This document shows, one piece after another, positions 37,786 to 46,726 of a DNA stretch of 64,000 nucleotides. Both the position numbers and the translations under genes were made by a program. Where the stretch lies: assembly GCF_018596315.1 (NCBI RefSeq), contig NZ_JAHEAG010000026.1:35167-99166 (forward strand), read 5' to 3'. The DNA comes from Bradyrhizobium sp. SRL28. Lineage in GTDB: Bacteria; Pseudomonadota; Alphaproteobacteria; Rhizobiales; Xanthobacteraceae. The notes under the pieces are model-generated. The model was not told the origin of the DNA, made no database searches, and saw only the letters and a list, made by a program, of their open reading frames with translations. Each line of letters starts with the position of its first letter. Within the stretch, counting starts at the first letter, position 1.

Positions 37786-38217
37786 ATGTACCGATCATCG
37801 CTCACGCTGGCCTTTGTCGTCCTGTACTCGGCGGCCGGCGCGGCCAGCGACCTGTCATCTGTCTACGTAGCGCCCGGCGGAATCTACGCGCCTTCCGCCA
37901 ACGTTTACGTGCGTCCGGGACCGGTCCATCGGCCTTACGCCGAACCCGGTTACGGATATCGGCAGCCCTCTTACGTGGACCCCGCATACCGCGCACCGGC
38001 AGCGGTCTATGGCGAGTACGGACCGCCCTACGCCGCGCGGCCGGTCTATGTCGACCGCGCGCCCGCCTATCCCGAGCGTCACTACGCGCGGGAGCGTTAC
38101 TACGCGCAGGAATATGACTATGCGCCGGAATATGCGCCGCGGCCGCCGCTGCCCGTGCCCTACCGTGCGCGGGCACGATGCGTCGACGACTATGGCAGGT
38201 CAGCCTACTGCGATTAA
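37786..38217 (+). CDS. Exported Tyr/Pro-rich protein of unknown function
   Basis: 143 aa from ATG 37786 (GGAG ten bases upstream; TTG 37771 in frame is unlikely). Signal peptide MYRSSLTLAFVVLYSAAGAA. The mature part is low-complexity, rich in Tyr, Pro, Arg and Ala (YVRPGPVHRPYAEPGYGYRQ; RHYARERYYAQEYDYAPEYA), ending with two Cys (RCVDDYGRSAYC). Probably an extended envelope or surface protein. No family recognised. Confidence 0.7.
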   Translation: MYRSSLTLAFVVLYSAAGAASDLSSVYVAPGGIYAPSANVYVRPGPVHRPYAEPGYGYRQPSYVDPAYRAPAAVYGEYGPPYAARPVYVDRAPAYPERHYARERYYAQEYDYAPEYAPRPPLPVPYRARARCVDDYGRSAYCD

Positions 38218-38230
38218 AGCACGCACGTAC

Positions 38231-38340
38231 ATTGGGTGGAGCGCGGCGATGCCCATCGCCCCTCCGCGCGCGGATTGATGGGTTTCGCGGAGTTTATCAT
38301 CGGGCCGGCCGAAGGCCGGACCCGTTGGCTCTACCCGTCG
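38231..38340. repeat. Degenerate palindromic repeat (GGGTGGAGCG...ACCC family)
   Basis: TTGGGTGGAGCGCGGCGATGCCCATC faces TTGATGGGTTTCGCGGAG and further GGGCCGGCCGAAGGCCGGACCC. Related to the elements at 35808, 43500 and 44106 but with poorly matching arms and nested GC palindromes. Confidence 0.5.
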
Positions 38341-38359
38341 TACGCGCTGTTCGGCAGAG

Positions 38360-39649
38360 CTATTCTGCGGGCGCGAGGTGTCCTGTCGAACGTGTTGCGA
38401 CCGTCTCGCGTATCCGGACACGGGCCCGGCGCTTGCGCCACCAGATCACGACGCCGGTCACCGACAGCGCCGCAACCACCAGCCCCATGATCGAGATCAG
38501 GATGCGGCCGGGCAGCCCGACGATACGGCCGGAATGCAGGGGGAATTGCGCCTGCACGAAGATATCGGCGGCGGTGCCGATCCACGGCAGTCTCTGGCCG
38601 ATCGGGCGGCCGTCCTCGCTGTCGTAATAAAGCTGCGCCGGGCCGACGCCGCCGGCCCCGTGGTCATCGCCGGGGTGGAAGAACGCCGCGGCATATACGC
38701 CGTGGGCCGGGCCATAATTGATCGAGCCGACCGGCGTGGTCCATCCGCGGCTCTTGCCGTCGGCCGCCGCACGCGCGGCGATGTCTGCAAACGTCACCTT
38801 GGGTTCGATCGGATCGTCGAGATGCCGATAAGGACGCTGCTCATACGGTGTCGGCGTATAGTCCGAAACCGTCTTCATCAGCGGCGAGAACACCTCGAAA
38901 TACAGGTTGAGCGAGAACGCGGTGAAGGCGATCACGAACAACAGCGCCCAGGTCCACAGGCTGAAGGCGCGGTGGATATCGAAATTGATTCGATAGGTGC
39001 TGCCCGAGGTCTTGATCTTCCAGGCCGGCGCCCAGCGCGCCCAGAAGCCACGGCCGAGTTCGCGTTCAACGGCAGGCGCTCGCTCCGCCCTGGCGCGGCG
39101 CCGGGACGGCAGCGTCAGATAAAAACCGACGAAGCAATCGATGGTCCAGATGATGGCGATGACGCCAAGCACGCGCATGCCCCAGCGGTCGCTGCCCCAG
39201 AACTCCGGAATGTGCATGGTGTAGTGCAGCTTGTAGAGGAACGAGACGAAGGTGGCACGCGTCACCGGCCACACCGCCCCCCAATAGCGCCGCCCGAGTT
39301 CCGCGCCGGTGTTTGGATCGAGGAAGATCTGATTGTAATCGAGGGTAAATCGCTTGCCGGTGGCGGGATCGATCCGCGGCAGCACGAAGAACCACAGCGA
39401 ATGATCTTTCTCCGGCGTCATGAACATGTGGACGACGCGCGCGCGCGGATCGCGCTGCTCGATCAGCTTGACGAGATCGATGGAGGGAATTGCGGGACCG
39501 CTGCTGGTCACGTCGAACAGATCTTGGTTCAGCGCATCGTCGATCGCATGATCCCACGAGATGATCGCGCCGGTGATGCCCGAAAAGAACAGAAAGCCGG
39601 CGGTGAGAAGTCCGGCCCAGCGATGCAGTCGCCCGAAGATCGATCTCAT
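38360..39649 (-). CDS. PepSY-associated transmembrane protein (iron-uptake linked, PiuB-like)
   Basis: 429 aa. N-terminal RLHRWAGLLTAGFLFFSGIT, then KLHYTMHIPEFWGSDRWGMR, DCFVGFYLTLPS and IHRAFSLWTWALLFVIAFTA give the four-helix PepSY_TM pattern with conserved His on helices (His9, and the paired LHYTMH). Proteins of this type sit beside TonB siderophore receptors and are thought to reduce or release ferric siderophores at the inner membrane. Encoded 64 bp downstream of the receptor gene, so co-transcribed. Confidence 0.9.
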   Translation of the reverse strand: MRSIFGRLHRWAGLLTAGFLFFSGITGAIISWDHAIDDALNQDLFDVTSSGPAIPSIDLVKLIEQRDPRARVVHMFMTPEKDHSLWFFVLPRIDPATGKRFTLDYNQIFLDPNTGAELGRRYWGAVWPVTRATFVSFLYKLHYTMHIPEFWGSDRWGMRVLGVIAIIWTIDCFVGFYLTLPSRRRARAERAPAVERELGRGFWARWAPAWKIKTSGSTYRINFDIHRAFSLWTWALLFVIAFTAFSLNLYFEVFSPLMKTVSDYTPTPYEQRPYRHLDDPIEPKVTFADIAARAAADGKSRGWTTPVGSINYGPAHGVYAAAFFHPGDDHGAGGVGPAQLYYDSEDGRPIGQRLPWIGTAADIFVQAQFPLHSGRIVGLPGRILISIMGLVVAALSVTGVVIWWRKRRARVRIRETVATRSTGHLAPAE

Positions 39650-39713
39650 GGTCCTCGCCTGTGCTGTTGGGGTTACCTGATTATCAAAACATACGTCGCA
39701 GTGTGCTAGCGGC

Positions 39714-42014
39714 TCACCATCGATAGGTCAATTTCGCGATCGCCTTGCGGCCTTCGGCATAGAAGCAGCTCGTGTAGCCGTAGCAGGCCGCGACATAGCG
39801 GGTGTCGGCGATATTGGTGACGTTCAGCGCCAGGCGATAATTGTCCTTGGTGTAGGCGAGCAGCGCGTCGACCGCCGTCGACGCCGACACCTTGAAGGTG
39901 TTCGCGTCGTCGCCGAAGGTCGAGCCGACATAGCGAACGCCGCCACCGATCTGCACGCCGGCGAGCGGGCCACCCTGCAGCGTGTAATCGGTCCACAGCG
40001 AGAATCGATTGAGCGGCACCGTGGTCGGCGCCTTGCCGACGTTCACGGGGTCCTGTGTGACGACGGCATCGATGTAGGAGTAGGCGCCACGGACATTGAA
40101 ACCTTCCGTCAGGGTCGCGGTACCTTCGAGTTCGATGCCGCGCGATTTCACCTGTCCGGTCTGTTCGGGAATGTATAACGGGGGCGCCCCAAAGGTGACG
40201 ACATTGGACCGCGTCAGATCGAAGGCCGCCAGCGTGATCAGCGCATTGATCCCGACCGGCTGATACTTCACGCCGACTTCATACTGGACGCCGGTTTCCG
40301 GCTTCAAGAGCTCGCCGGCGGCGTTGACGCTGAGTACGGGCAGGAAGGATTCGGCGTAGCTGAAGTACGGCGCGATCCCGTTGTCGAAATTGTACATCAC
40401 CGCCGCGCGGCCGGTGAATGCCGAAGCGTCCGTCGTGGCGGAAGTCCTGTTGAGGTGATTGTCGAGATCGGTCGTGGCAAAATCCTGCCGGCCGCCCAAG
40501 AGCAACGAGAGCCGGCCGAGCTTGATCTGGTCCTGTGCGTAGAACCCGATCTGCGACTGCTTGATGCCCTTATCGTCGTACGGGCCGTCATTGGTCCATG
40601 TGTTGGTATAGACAGGCGCAAACACGTTGATCTTTCCGGTGCTGTACCCTGAAGCGGCGTCCCGGAACGAGGTGTTGCGGTAGTCGATGCCGAACAGCGT
40701 GGTGTGGCTCAGGATGCCGGTGACGAACTTGCCCTGGAGCTGGTTATCGACCGCGAAGGAGTTGATGGTCGATGCACCGCCGGCGCCATAGCGCGACATC
40801 AGGCCCGCGGCTTCGTCGGCCAGCGATGCGTAGCCGGTGCCGTAGAAGCTGCGTTGTTCGTTGTGCATCCACGAATAGCGCAGGTTCTGCCGAAACGTGA
40901 TGGCTTCGTTGATATCGTGCGAGAGCAGGTAGCCGACCGATGCCTGTTCGGTGTCGAACTGATTGAAGTTCGGCTCACCGCCGAAAAAGGTATTCCGGAT
41001 GAAGCGGCCGTTATTGGCAAACGCCGTGCCCGATGCCGGCAGGAATTGCAGGCCCCAGCCTGTTGTCTCCTTTTGATAGTTGGCCAGCAGCGTGATGGTG
41101 GTGTCGTCGTTTGGCTTGAACGTCACCGCCGGTGCGATGAAAACGCGGTTGTCCTTGGTGAAATCGACCTGAGTTTCGCCATCGCGGACGACGCCGGTCA
41201 GGCGCCACAACACGGTGCCTTCCTTGTTGGCGGGACCGCCAACGTCAAATTGGCCCTGGTAGCGATTGAAGCTGCCGCCCGACACCGACATCTCGCCGAA
41301 CTGGTAGGCCGTGGGCAGCTTGCTGACATAGTTGAGAATGCCGCCGGTGCCGCTGCCGCCGTACATCACCGAGGACGGCCCCTTCAGCACTTCGAGACGC
41401 TCGGCGCCGTAAGGCTCGAGGCCGAGGAAGTGCACGTATTGGCTGCTGGGCAGCCGGAGGCCATCGAGATAGAGCCCCGGCATGGTCATGTCGAAACCGC
41501 GGATCTGCAAGCCCCCGAAGCGCGTGTCGGAGCCGCCATTGACGTCGCCGCTGACACCAGCGGTATAGCGCAGCGCGGCGCCGACGGATTCCGCGCCCTG
41601 GTTTTTGATCTGGTCGGTGGTGACGACGGAAATCGACTGTGGGGTTTCGATGAGCGGCGTGTCGGTCTTGGTCGCGGTGCCGCTGCGGGTCGCGACGAAT
41701 CCGCGCACCGGACCATTGGCGCGCTCACCGCCGGCGCCGGCACCCGATGGTGCCGCAGCCGGCGCCGCTTGCGGCGCGCGGGCAGCGCGATTGACGCGCG
41801 CGGCGCGCGTGGTCGCAGCGCGGCGGGAGGGTTGGGCCGCGGATGGACGCGCGCGCTCCTGCGGTGCGTCCACGGTGACGGGAGGGAGCGATGACTGCGC
41901 CAGCGCGACGTTAGTCGGCAGCGAGGAAGCAAGTCCGCTGACTGCCCCGAGGCAGATCATTCGCATCAGTTGAAGTTGGGTGGCGGAAAGCGAATGGAAC
42001 CCTGTAGATGTCAC
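39714..42014 (-). CDS. TonB-dependent siderophore receptor
   Basis: 766 aa from GTG 42014 (ATG 41966 is an alternative). A signal-like segment (CLGAVSGLASSLPTNVALAQ), then an Ala/Arg/Pro-rich linker (about 50-95), a plug domain (TPQSISVVTTDQIKNQGAES, YGAERLEVLKGPSSVMYGGS with GGILNYVSKLP) and a ~550-residue beta barrel ending in the aromatic Trp of KLTYRW. Close to FhuE/FpvA/FoxA-type ferric-siderophore receptors. No STN signalling domain, so no sigma-regulator surface signalling. The upstream palindrome suggests Irr control. Confidence 0.93.
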   Translation of the reverse strand: MTSTGFHSLSATQLQLMRMICLGAVSGLASSLPTNVALAQSSLPPVTVDAPQERARPSAAQPSRRAATTRAARVNRAARAPQAAPAAAPSGAGAGGERANGPVRGFVATRSGTATKTDTPLIETPQSISVVTTDQIKNQGAESVGAALRYTAGVSGDVNGGSDTRFGGLQIRGFDMTMPGLYLDGLRLPSSQYVHFLGLEPYGAERLEVLKGPSSVMYGGSGTGGILNYVSKLPTAYQFGEMSVSGGSFNRYQGQFDVGGPANKEGTVLWRLTGVVRDGETQVDFTKDNRVFIAPAVTFKPNDDTTITLLANYQKETTGWGLQFLPASGTAFANNGRFIRNTFFGGEPNFNQFDTEQASVGYLLSHDINEAITFRQNLRYSWMHNEQRSFYGTGYASLADEAAGLMSRYGAGGASTINSFAVDNQLQGKFVTGILSHTTLFGIDYRNTSFRDAASGYSTGKINVFAPVYTNTWTNDGPYDDKGIKQSQIGFYAQDQIKLGRLSLLLGGRQDFATTDLDNHLNRTSATTDASAFTGRAAVMYNFDNGIAPYFSYAESFLPVLSVNAAGELLKPETGVQYEVGVKYQPVGINALITLAAFDLTRSNVVTFGAPPLYIPEQTGQVKSRGIELEGTATLTEGFNVRGAYSYIDAVVTQDPVNVGKAPTTVPLNRFSLWTDYTLQGGPLAGVQIGGGVRYVGSTFGDDANTFKVSASTAVDALLAYTKDNYRLALNVTNIADTRYVAACYGYTSCFYAEGRKAIAKLTYRW

Positions 42015-42100
42015 ACTGTACCCCGAGGCCTGCCGGCTTGACCGGTATGATTCTTGGTGCTCGCTCTAACGCAGGCTTCTTCGGAGTACGATGGTTGGTT

Positions 42101-42117
42101 GCTAGAATTTCTCTAGA
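42101..42117. promoter_or_regulatory. Candidate Irr box (ICE-like palindrome)
   Basis: GCTAGAATTTCTCTAGA resembles the Bradyrhizobium iron control element (TTTAGAA-N3-TTCTAAA) at 10 of 14 defined positions and is itself CTAGA-N5-TCTAG. It lies 87-103 bp upstream of the receptor start, a fitting place for iron control. Confidence 0.4.
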
Positions 42118-42523
42118 TTGCGCGGTTCCCACTCACGCACTGACGCGAGTGATTTTTTTCGCAGATCGAAGCTCCGGTTTATCGAGGCAGCAGCTGCGAT
42201 CGACGGAGCATCAATGCAAATACGCGCTGCCGCGACGCTCCGGGAAATGATTCAATAATCGTCGCCGCTCCTCAGGCCTGAGCGATCTCGTCATCGCCCG
42301 CTGATCGCGGCGATGTTCGTGGCGAGCTGGGAGATAGTCGACCTGGTCTCACCTTCGGTCGAAGTTTGCCTTTTCTTCTCGAATCTTATCATATGTAAAG
42401 GTAAGCGGCGCGCGCCGCGGGTGTCTCCTCCAGGGTCCAGGAGACGAAATATTTTTGCAATTGATTGTAACCGGGGGGCCACTGGATCATAGGATCGGCG
42501 GCCTTTCGCCAGGCTGATGAGCC

Positions 42524-42610
42524 ATGACGCATCACGATGTCCCCTTCGTGGTCTCGCTAATCTGGCTGGTCGCACTCAGCGGCGGACTGATCGTCCTGCT
42601 TGTTGAGTGA
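42524..42610 (+). CDS. Possible 28-aa membrane peptide
   Basis: ATG 42524 to TGA 42610 encodes a short peptide with one hydrophobic helix (FVVSLIWLVALSGGLIVLLV). The ribosome site is weak. It lies in the 783-bp gap between the siderophore receptor and the small membrane protein at 42798, which is otherwise repeat DNA and AT-richer sequence without genes. Confidence 0.3.
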   Translation: MTHHDVPFVVSLIWLVALSGGLIVLLVE

Positions 42611-42630
42611 ATGTCGCCAGCGACCGCGCA

Positions 42631-42778
42631 GGATGGTTAGAGCGAAAGCGAAACCCATCACATCGAAGAGGATGGGTATCGCGGAGCCTGTCATCTCTGC
42701 GCGAGCGCAGCTGCGCTCGTCGTCACTGCGCGAGCGCAATTGCGCTCGACGTCGGGCGCGCGTTCGCTCCACCCATCC
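42631..42778. repeat. Composite palindromic repeat with nested duplicated 23-bp unit
   Basis: Outer arms resemble the GGATGG...CCACCCATCC family. The loop holds two 23-bp near-copies CTGCGCGAGCGCA-N-TGCGCTCG at 42697-42719 and 42726-42748, differing at two central bases; the second contains GCGCAATTGCGC, also found in the element at 1723. Confidence 0.65.
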
Positions 42779-42797
42779 CGCGGACTGCTTCAAATCG

Positions 42798-43064
42798 TCA
42801 TCGAGGGTGGCGTCGTTCAAACGCCTCCCGCAAGATTGCGGTAACCTTTTTATCGAGCACTTCAAGACGGCTGCGAAGCTCGAGCTGCTCGTCCGATATG
42901 ACGCGCTTAACTGTGACTTCAACGATAACAGACAATACGTAACAGACGAATGCTGCCGCCAGAATCGCGGAGACCAGCGGTCGGAAGTCAGGAGCCACGT
43001 TCCAAACACCAAGACCTACGACGGCGGCCGCCATCCAGATGACGGCCCTGAAAAATGTTTTCAT
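42798..43064 (-). CDS. Small membrane protein with C-terminal helix
   Basis: 88 aa with GGAG ten bases upstream. Two TM helices (about 6-22 and 31-51: VIWMAAAVVGLGVW, LVSAILAAAFVCYVLSVIVE) followed by a charged, probably coiled-coil segment (DEQLELRSRLEVLDKKVTAI). No family recognised; no linked operon partner. The 557-bp gap to the next gene (43065-43621) holds one repeat element and no supportable gene. Confidence 0.6.
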   Translation of the reverse strand: MKTFFRAVIWMAAAVVGLGVWNVAPDFRPLVSAILAAAFVCYVLSVIVEVTVKRVISDEQLELRSRLEVLDKKVTAILREAFERRHPR

Positions 43065-43499
43065 TTAAAGTGCTCCGGCAGAAGTCCGTGCCGTCACTTC
43101 CAATTAGCCTGCCTCCAATAAAGCGAGGTAGCACAGCAACAATCGATTTTCAGGCAGCGAGTTCCCGCAACTAAAGCAGCGTTTTGCTGGAACAATTCAG
43201 GCAAGGGCCGACAGTGACGACGGCGGTAGCGCGCTTGCACACAAGACCATTTCTAGATGCGCTTTTCTGCGGTGCACAGAGCGCCCTTCGATACTTCCGG
43301 GCTCAAGCATATCAGTATTCGACGGCCCCGAAAACGGGGTGATCGATGGCCGCCGACGCTCCGTTGAGGTCGCTTGCAAAGGCAAAAGCTCGCCGCGGCG
43401 TGGTGTCTTCGCAAAATGGGGGCTACCGCTGGCGGCCGTGTCAGCCCTGCCGCGGTCGACCGCAAGCTTCATGCCGCGCCGCTCTAACCCCTGAAGTGC

Positions 43500-43585
43500 G
43501 TAGGATGGGTTCAGCGAAGCGATACCCATCATCTACATTCCATTCGATAATGATGATGGGTTTCGCTGCGTTCTACCCATCCTAC
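43500..43585. repeat. Palindromic repeat (GTAGGATGGGT family)
   Basis: GTAGGATGGGTTCAGCGAAG (from 43500) faces TTTCGCTGCGTTCTACCCAT with end CCTAC at 43585. Adjoins the end of the acetyltransferase gene at 43622 and could terminate its transcript. Confidence 0.75.
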
Positions 43586-43621
43586 GAACTGCTGATTGGC
43601 TCACTGTCACTGCCATTTCAC

Positions 43622-44083
43622 CTAGTCCCAGCGGATCGCCATCTCGCTCGTCGGACCCCACCCTAGGCTTTCGTAAAGCGGACGGCCCTGCCGCGTCGAA
43701 TGAAGGATCGCATAGTAAACACCGAGTTCGCGCGCCCTCGCTTCGGCCAGCGCCATCAACCGCCTGGCCATTCCCTTGCCGCGGTGCTCGGGCTCCACGA
43801 AGACGTTGAGGATGTACGCGCGGCGGTGATCGGCCGGATGGCTCGGATGAGGCGGCCAATCGATGACCATCATGCCGAGGCCCGCGATCACAACGCCTGC
43901 GTCCTCGAGCACCCAGCCAAAATAGCTGCCGTCTGCAAGTCGCGGTGCGAGCCATTGCTCGAATGCCGCAGTCATCGGCTGCAAGGTTTCGCGCGCGCGA
44001 CCGGACTCGGCGAACATCCGCTCGCGGTGCTCGCAGATCAGTTTGAGATCGTGCTTTGCAACGGGTCTTGTCGTGATGGCCAT
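43622..44083 (-). CDS. GNAT-family N-acetyltransferase
   Basis: 153 aa. ITTRPVAKHDLKLICEHRER at the start, strand WVLEDAGVVIAGLGMMVIDW, then the acetyl-CoA site ILNVFVEPEHRGKGMARRLM and a C-terminal ILHSTRQGRPLYESLGWGPT. Full-length single-domain GNAT. Substrate unknown. Flanked on both sides by palindromic repeats. Confidence 0.92.
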   Translation of the reverse strand: MAITTRPVAKHDLKLICEHRERMFAESGRARETLQPMTAAFEQWLAPRLADGSYFGWVLEDAGVVIAGLGMMVIDWPPHPSHPADHRRAYILNVFVEPEHRGKGMARRLMALAEARARELGVYYAILHSTRQGRPLYESLGWGPTSEMAIRWD

Positions 44084-44105
44084 GAGGCGCAGTCCCCAGC
44101 AGCGT

Positions 44106-44184
44106 GTAGGATGGGTGGAGCGAAGCGATCCCCATCAACCCATTCAACAAAGGTGATGGGTTTCGCTCGTTCTACCCATCCTAC
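44106..44184. repeat. Palindromic repeat (GTAGGATGGGT family)
   Basis: GTAGGATGGGTGGAGCGAAG (from 44106) pairs with TTTCGCTCGTTCTACCCATC ending CTAC at 44184. Lies 22 bp upstream of the GNAT start, so close to its promoter. Confidence 0.75.
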
Positions 44185-44251
44185 GAATTGTCACTGACCG
44201 ACAGAAGCCAACAAGGTGCCCGCAAGGCGGAGTCCGTTCGCACTGATTTCC

Positions 44252-44351
44252 TCGTCGCCCGGCTTGACCGGGCGATCCAGTATTCCAGAGACGGCAGCGA
44301 TAGAGCCGATAGGCCGCGGCGTACTGGATACCCGCCTTCGCGGGTATGACG
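44252..44351. repeat. Palindromic repeat (CGCCCGGCTTGACCGGGCG family)
   Basis: Two local hairpins (CGCCCGGCTTGACCGGGCG and CCCGCCTTCGCGGG) flank a longer inverse match (ATCCAGTA with TACTGGAT). A different family from the adjoining 44106 element. Part of the 507-bp gap upstream of flhA. Confidence 0.7.
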
Positions 44352-44409
44352 TGGGGGTGTGGAGCGAGATTCCTGATTCGCTTCGCTCCCCGGACGAATG
44401 GGACCCCCG

Positions 44410-44428
44410 TTAACCCTTTGCTAACCAT
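44410..44428 (+). promoter_or_regulatory. CtrA-box-like site upstream of flhA
   Basis: TTAACCCTTTGCTAACCAT: TTAA-N7-CTAA (one mismatch to the CtrA box TTAA-N7-TTAA) ending in CTAACCAT, 7 of 8 matches to the half-motif TTAACCAT. It lies about 165 bp before the flhA start. A perfect hairpin (9-bp arms, 44431-44451) follows directly. Confidence 0.4.
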
Positions 44429-44590
44429 ACACCCGGCAAGAATTGCCGGGTGAAGTCGAGTGTCGTCGGCCGCGTAGAACGGGAGGAACCCGTGGACGCC
44501 AGTGCGGTACCTCACTTTCGAAACGGCGGCCCTTCGGCCGCCGCGCAGACGTTTGGCGCCCGGCGCCATACGCGGGGGGAAGCGGCTACC

Positions 44591-46726
44591 ATGGTCGATG
44601 TCACGGCGGGTCAGGGCACAGCAAAGCCCGGCGGCGGATTCCCGAGCCTCAGCGAAATCGGCGATATCTTAAAGCGCGGCGATCTCTTCCTCGCCTTCGG
44701 CGTCCTCACCATCCTGGTGGTGCTGATCCTGCCGCTGCCCGCGATCGTGCTGGATCTGTTTCTGGCGATCTCGATCACGGTCTCGATCCTGATCCTGATG
44801 ACCTCGCTGTTCATCCAGACGCCGCTGGAATTCTCGGCATTTCCGACCGTGCTGCTGATCTCGACCATGCTGCGGCTGTCGCTGAACATGGCCTCCACCC
44901 GGCTGATCCTGTCGCACGGCCATGAGGGCACGGCCGCGGCCGGCCATGTCATCGAAGCGTTCGGCAATTTCGTGATGAGCGGTAATTTCGTCATCGGAAT
45001 TATCGTGTTCGCGATTCTCGTGATCGTGAACTTCGTCGTCATCACCAAGGGTTCGGGCCGCATCGCCGAAGTCGCCGCCCGCTTCCAACTGGATTCGATG
45101 CCCGGCAAGCAGATGGCGATCGACGCGGATCTCTCCGCCGGCCTGATCGACGAGGCGACCGCCAAGGCACGCCGCAAGGAGCTGGAGGATGAAAGCGGCT
45201 TCTTCGGCGCGATGGACGGCGCCTCGAAATTCGTCCGCGGCGACGCGATCGCGGGCTTGCTGATCGTCTTCATCAACGTCATCGGCGGCATCATCATCGG
45301 CGTGGCGCAGCAGGGCATGAGCTTTGCCGACGCCGCCCGCACCTATACCATCCTGACGGTCGGCGACGGTCTCGTGACGCAGGTGCCGGCGCTGATCGTC
45401 TCGACCGCGGCGGGCCTCCTGGTCTCGAAAGCCGGCATCACCGGCTCGGCCGACAAGGCGATGATGAAGCAGCTCTCGGGGTACCCGCAGGCGCTCGGCA
45501 TGTCGGCCGGCGTGATGCTGGTGCTGGCGCTGCTGCCGGGCATTCCGATGCTGCCGTTCCTCGCGCTCGGCGGCGGCGCCGCCGTGCTGGCCTGGAAGGC
45601 GAAGAACCGCAACGGCGTCGTCAAGGCGGCGGAAGCAGCCGCAGCGGCAGCGCCCGAACTCGCAGCCGCAGCCGCCCAGGCCGCAGCCGAAGAGCCGATC
45701 GCCACCGCGCTCAAGATCGACGACCTCAAGATCGAACTCGGCTACGCGCTGTTGCCGCTGGTCAATGGCCCCGACGGCACCGACCGCCTGACCGAGCAGA
45801 TCAAGGCGCTGCGCCGGTCGCTCGCCATCGAAATGGGCTTTGTGATGCCGGCGGTGCGCATCCTCGACAACGTCCAGCTCGAGGCCAATACCTACGTCAT
45901 CAAGATCAAGGAAGTGGACGCCGGTTCCGGCAAGATCTGGCCGAACCAGTTCATGGTCATGGACCCCGCCGGCAACCAGGTCGGCGTGCCCGGCATCCAC
46001 ACCGTGGAGCCGACGTTTGGACTGCCGGCAACCTGGGTCGACGCCGCGCTGAAGGAAGAGGCGTCGCTGAAGGGCTACACGGTGGTGGACGCCGCCACCG
46101 TGCTGTCGACGCATCTGACCGAGCTGCTCAAGAACAACATGAGCGACTTGCTGTCCTATGGCGAGGTGCAGAAGCTGTTGAAGGACCTGCCGAAGGAACA
46201 GGGCGAGCTGGTCAAGGACATCGTGCCGAGCCAGGTCACGGTCTCCGGCATCCAGCGCGTGCTGCAGTTGCTCTTGGCCGAGCGGATCTCGATCCGCGAT
46301 CTCTCCACCATTCTCGAAGGCATCGCCGACGCGCTCGCCTTCTCGCGCCACCCCGCCACCATGGTCGAGCACGTCCGCGCCCGGCTGGCGCGGCAGATCT
46401 GCGCGCAGAACACAACCTACAACGGCTACCTGCCGCTGATCGCACTGTCGGCGCGCTGGGAACAGGCGTTCGCCGAGTCGATCGTGGGCACCGGCGAGGA
46501 TCGCAGCCTCGCCATGCAGCCCTCAAAACTGTCGGAGTTCATGACCTCGGTCCGCAACGCCTTCGAGCAGGCCGCCCGCGAAGGCGAAGCGCCGGTGCTG
46601 GTCACGTCGGCGGCGATCCGCCCGTTCGTCCGCTCGCTGGTCGAGCGCTTCCGCTCGCAGACCACCGTGCTGTCGCAGGCCGAAATCCACCCGCGCGCGC
46701 GGCTGAAGACGGTCGGAAGCGTCTAG
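44591..46726 (+). CDS. flhA: Flagellar export gate protein FlhA
   Basis: 711 aa from ATG 44591. About eight TM helices in residues 30-340 (for example LAFGVLTILVVLILPLPAIV and VIGIIVFAILVIVNFVVITK). The FHIPEP signature region reads SGRIAEVAARFQLDSMPGKQ followed by MAIDAD. A ~350-residue cytosolic domain with FVMPAVRILDNVQLEANTYV follows after an Ala-rich linker. It forms the export-gate ring of the flagellar type III secretion apparatus. Upstream in-frame codons to 44450 lack family character. No flhB or fliR next to it. Confidence 0.97.
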   Translation: MVDVTAGQGTAKPGGGFPSLSEIGDILKRGDLFLAFGVLTILVVLILPLPAIVLDLFLAISITVSILILMTSLFIQTPLEFSAFPTVLLISTMLRLSLNMASTRLILSHGHEGTAAAGHVIEAFGNFVMSGNFVIGIIVFAILVIVNFVVITKGSGRIAEVAARFQLDSMPGKQMAIDADLSAGLIDEATAKARRKELEDESGFFGAMDGASKFVRGDAIAGLLIVFINVIGGIIIGVAQQGMSFADAARTYTILTVGDGLVTQVPALIVSTAAGLLVSKAGITGSADKAMMKQLSGYPQALGMSAGVMLVLALLPGIPMLPFLALGGGAAVLAWKAKNRNGVVKAAEAAAAAAPELAAAAAQAAAEEPIATALKIDDLKIELGYALLPLVNGPDGTDRLTEQIKALRRSLAIEMGFVMPAVRILDNVQLEANTYVIKIKEVDAGSGKIWPNQFMVMDPAGNQVGVPGIHTVEPTFGLPATWVDAALKEEASLKGYTVVDAATVLSTHLTELLKNNMSDLLSYGEVQKLLKDLPKEQGELVKDIVPSQVTVSGIQRVLQLLLAERISIRDLSTILEGIADALAFSRHPATMVEHVRARLARQICAQNTTYNGYLPLIALSARWEQAFAESIVGTGEDRSLAMQPSKLSEFMTSVRNAFEQAAREGEAPVLVTSAAIRPFVRSLVERFRSQTTVLSQAEIHPRARLKTVGSV

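Noticed and set aside
42697..42748. Two 23-bp near-repeats, considered as a CRISPR start
   Set aside because: Only two units, separated by 6 bp, each a palindrome inside a larger repeat; no cas genes and no regular spacers.
43197..43532. 111-codon minus-strand frame before the GNAT gene
   Set aside because: It begins inside a palindromic repeat and has no ribosome site or family motif. A second open frame on the + strand (43340-43490) could be a gene relic but shows nothing recognisable.
44669..46372. 567-codon minus-strand frame opposite flhA
   Set aside because: Shadow of flhA; the sense strand is a well-conserved protein, the antisense product is low-complexity and charged.
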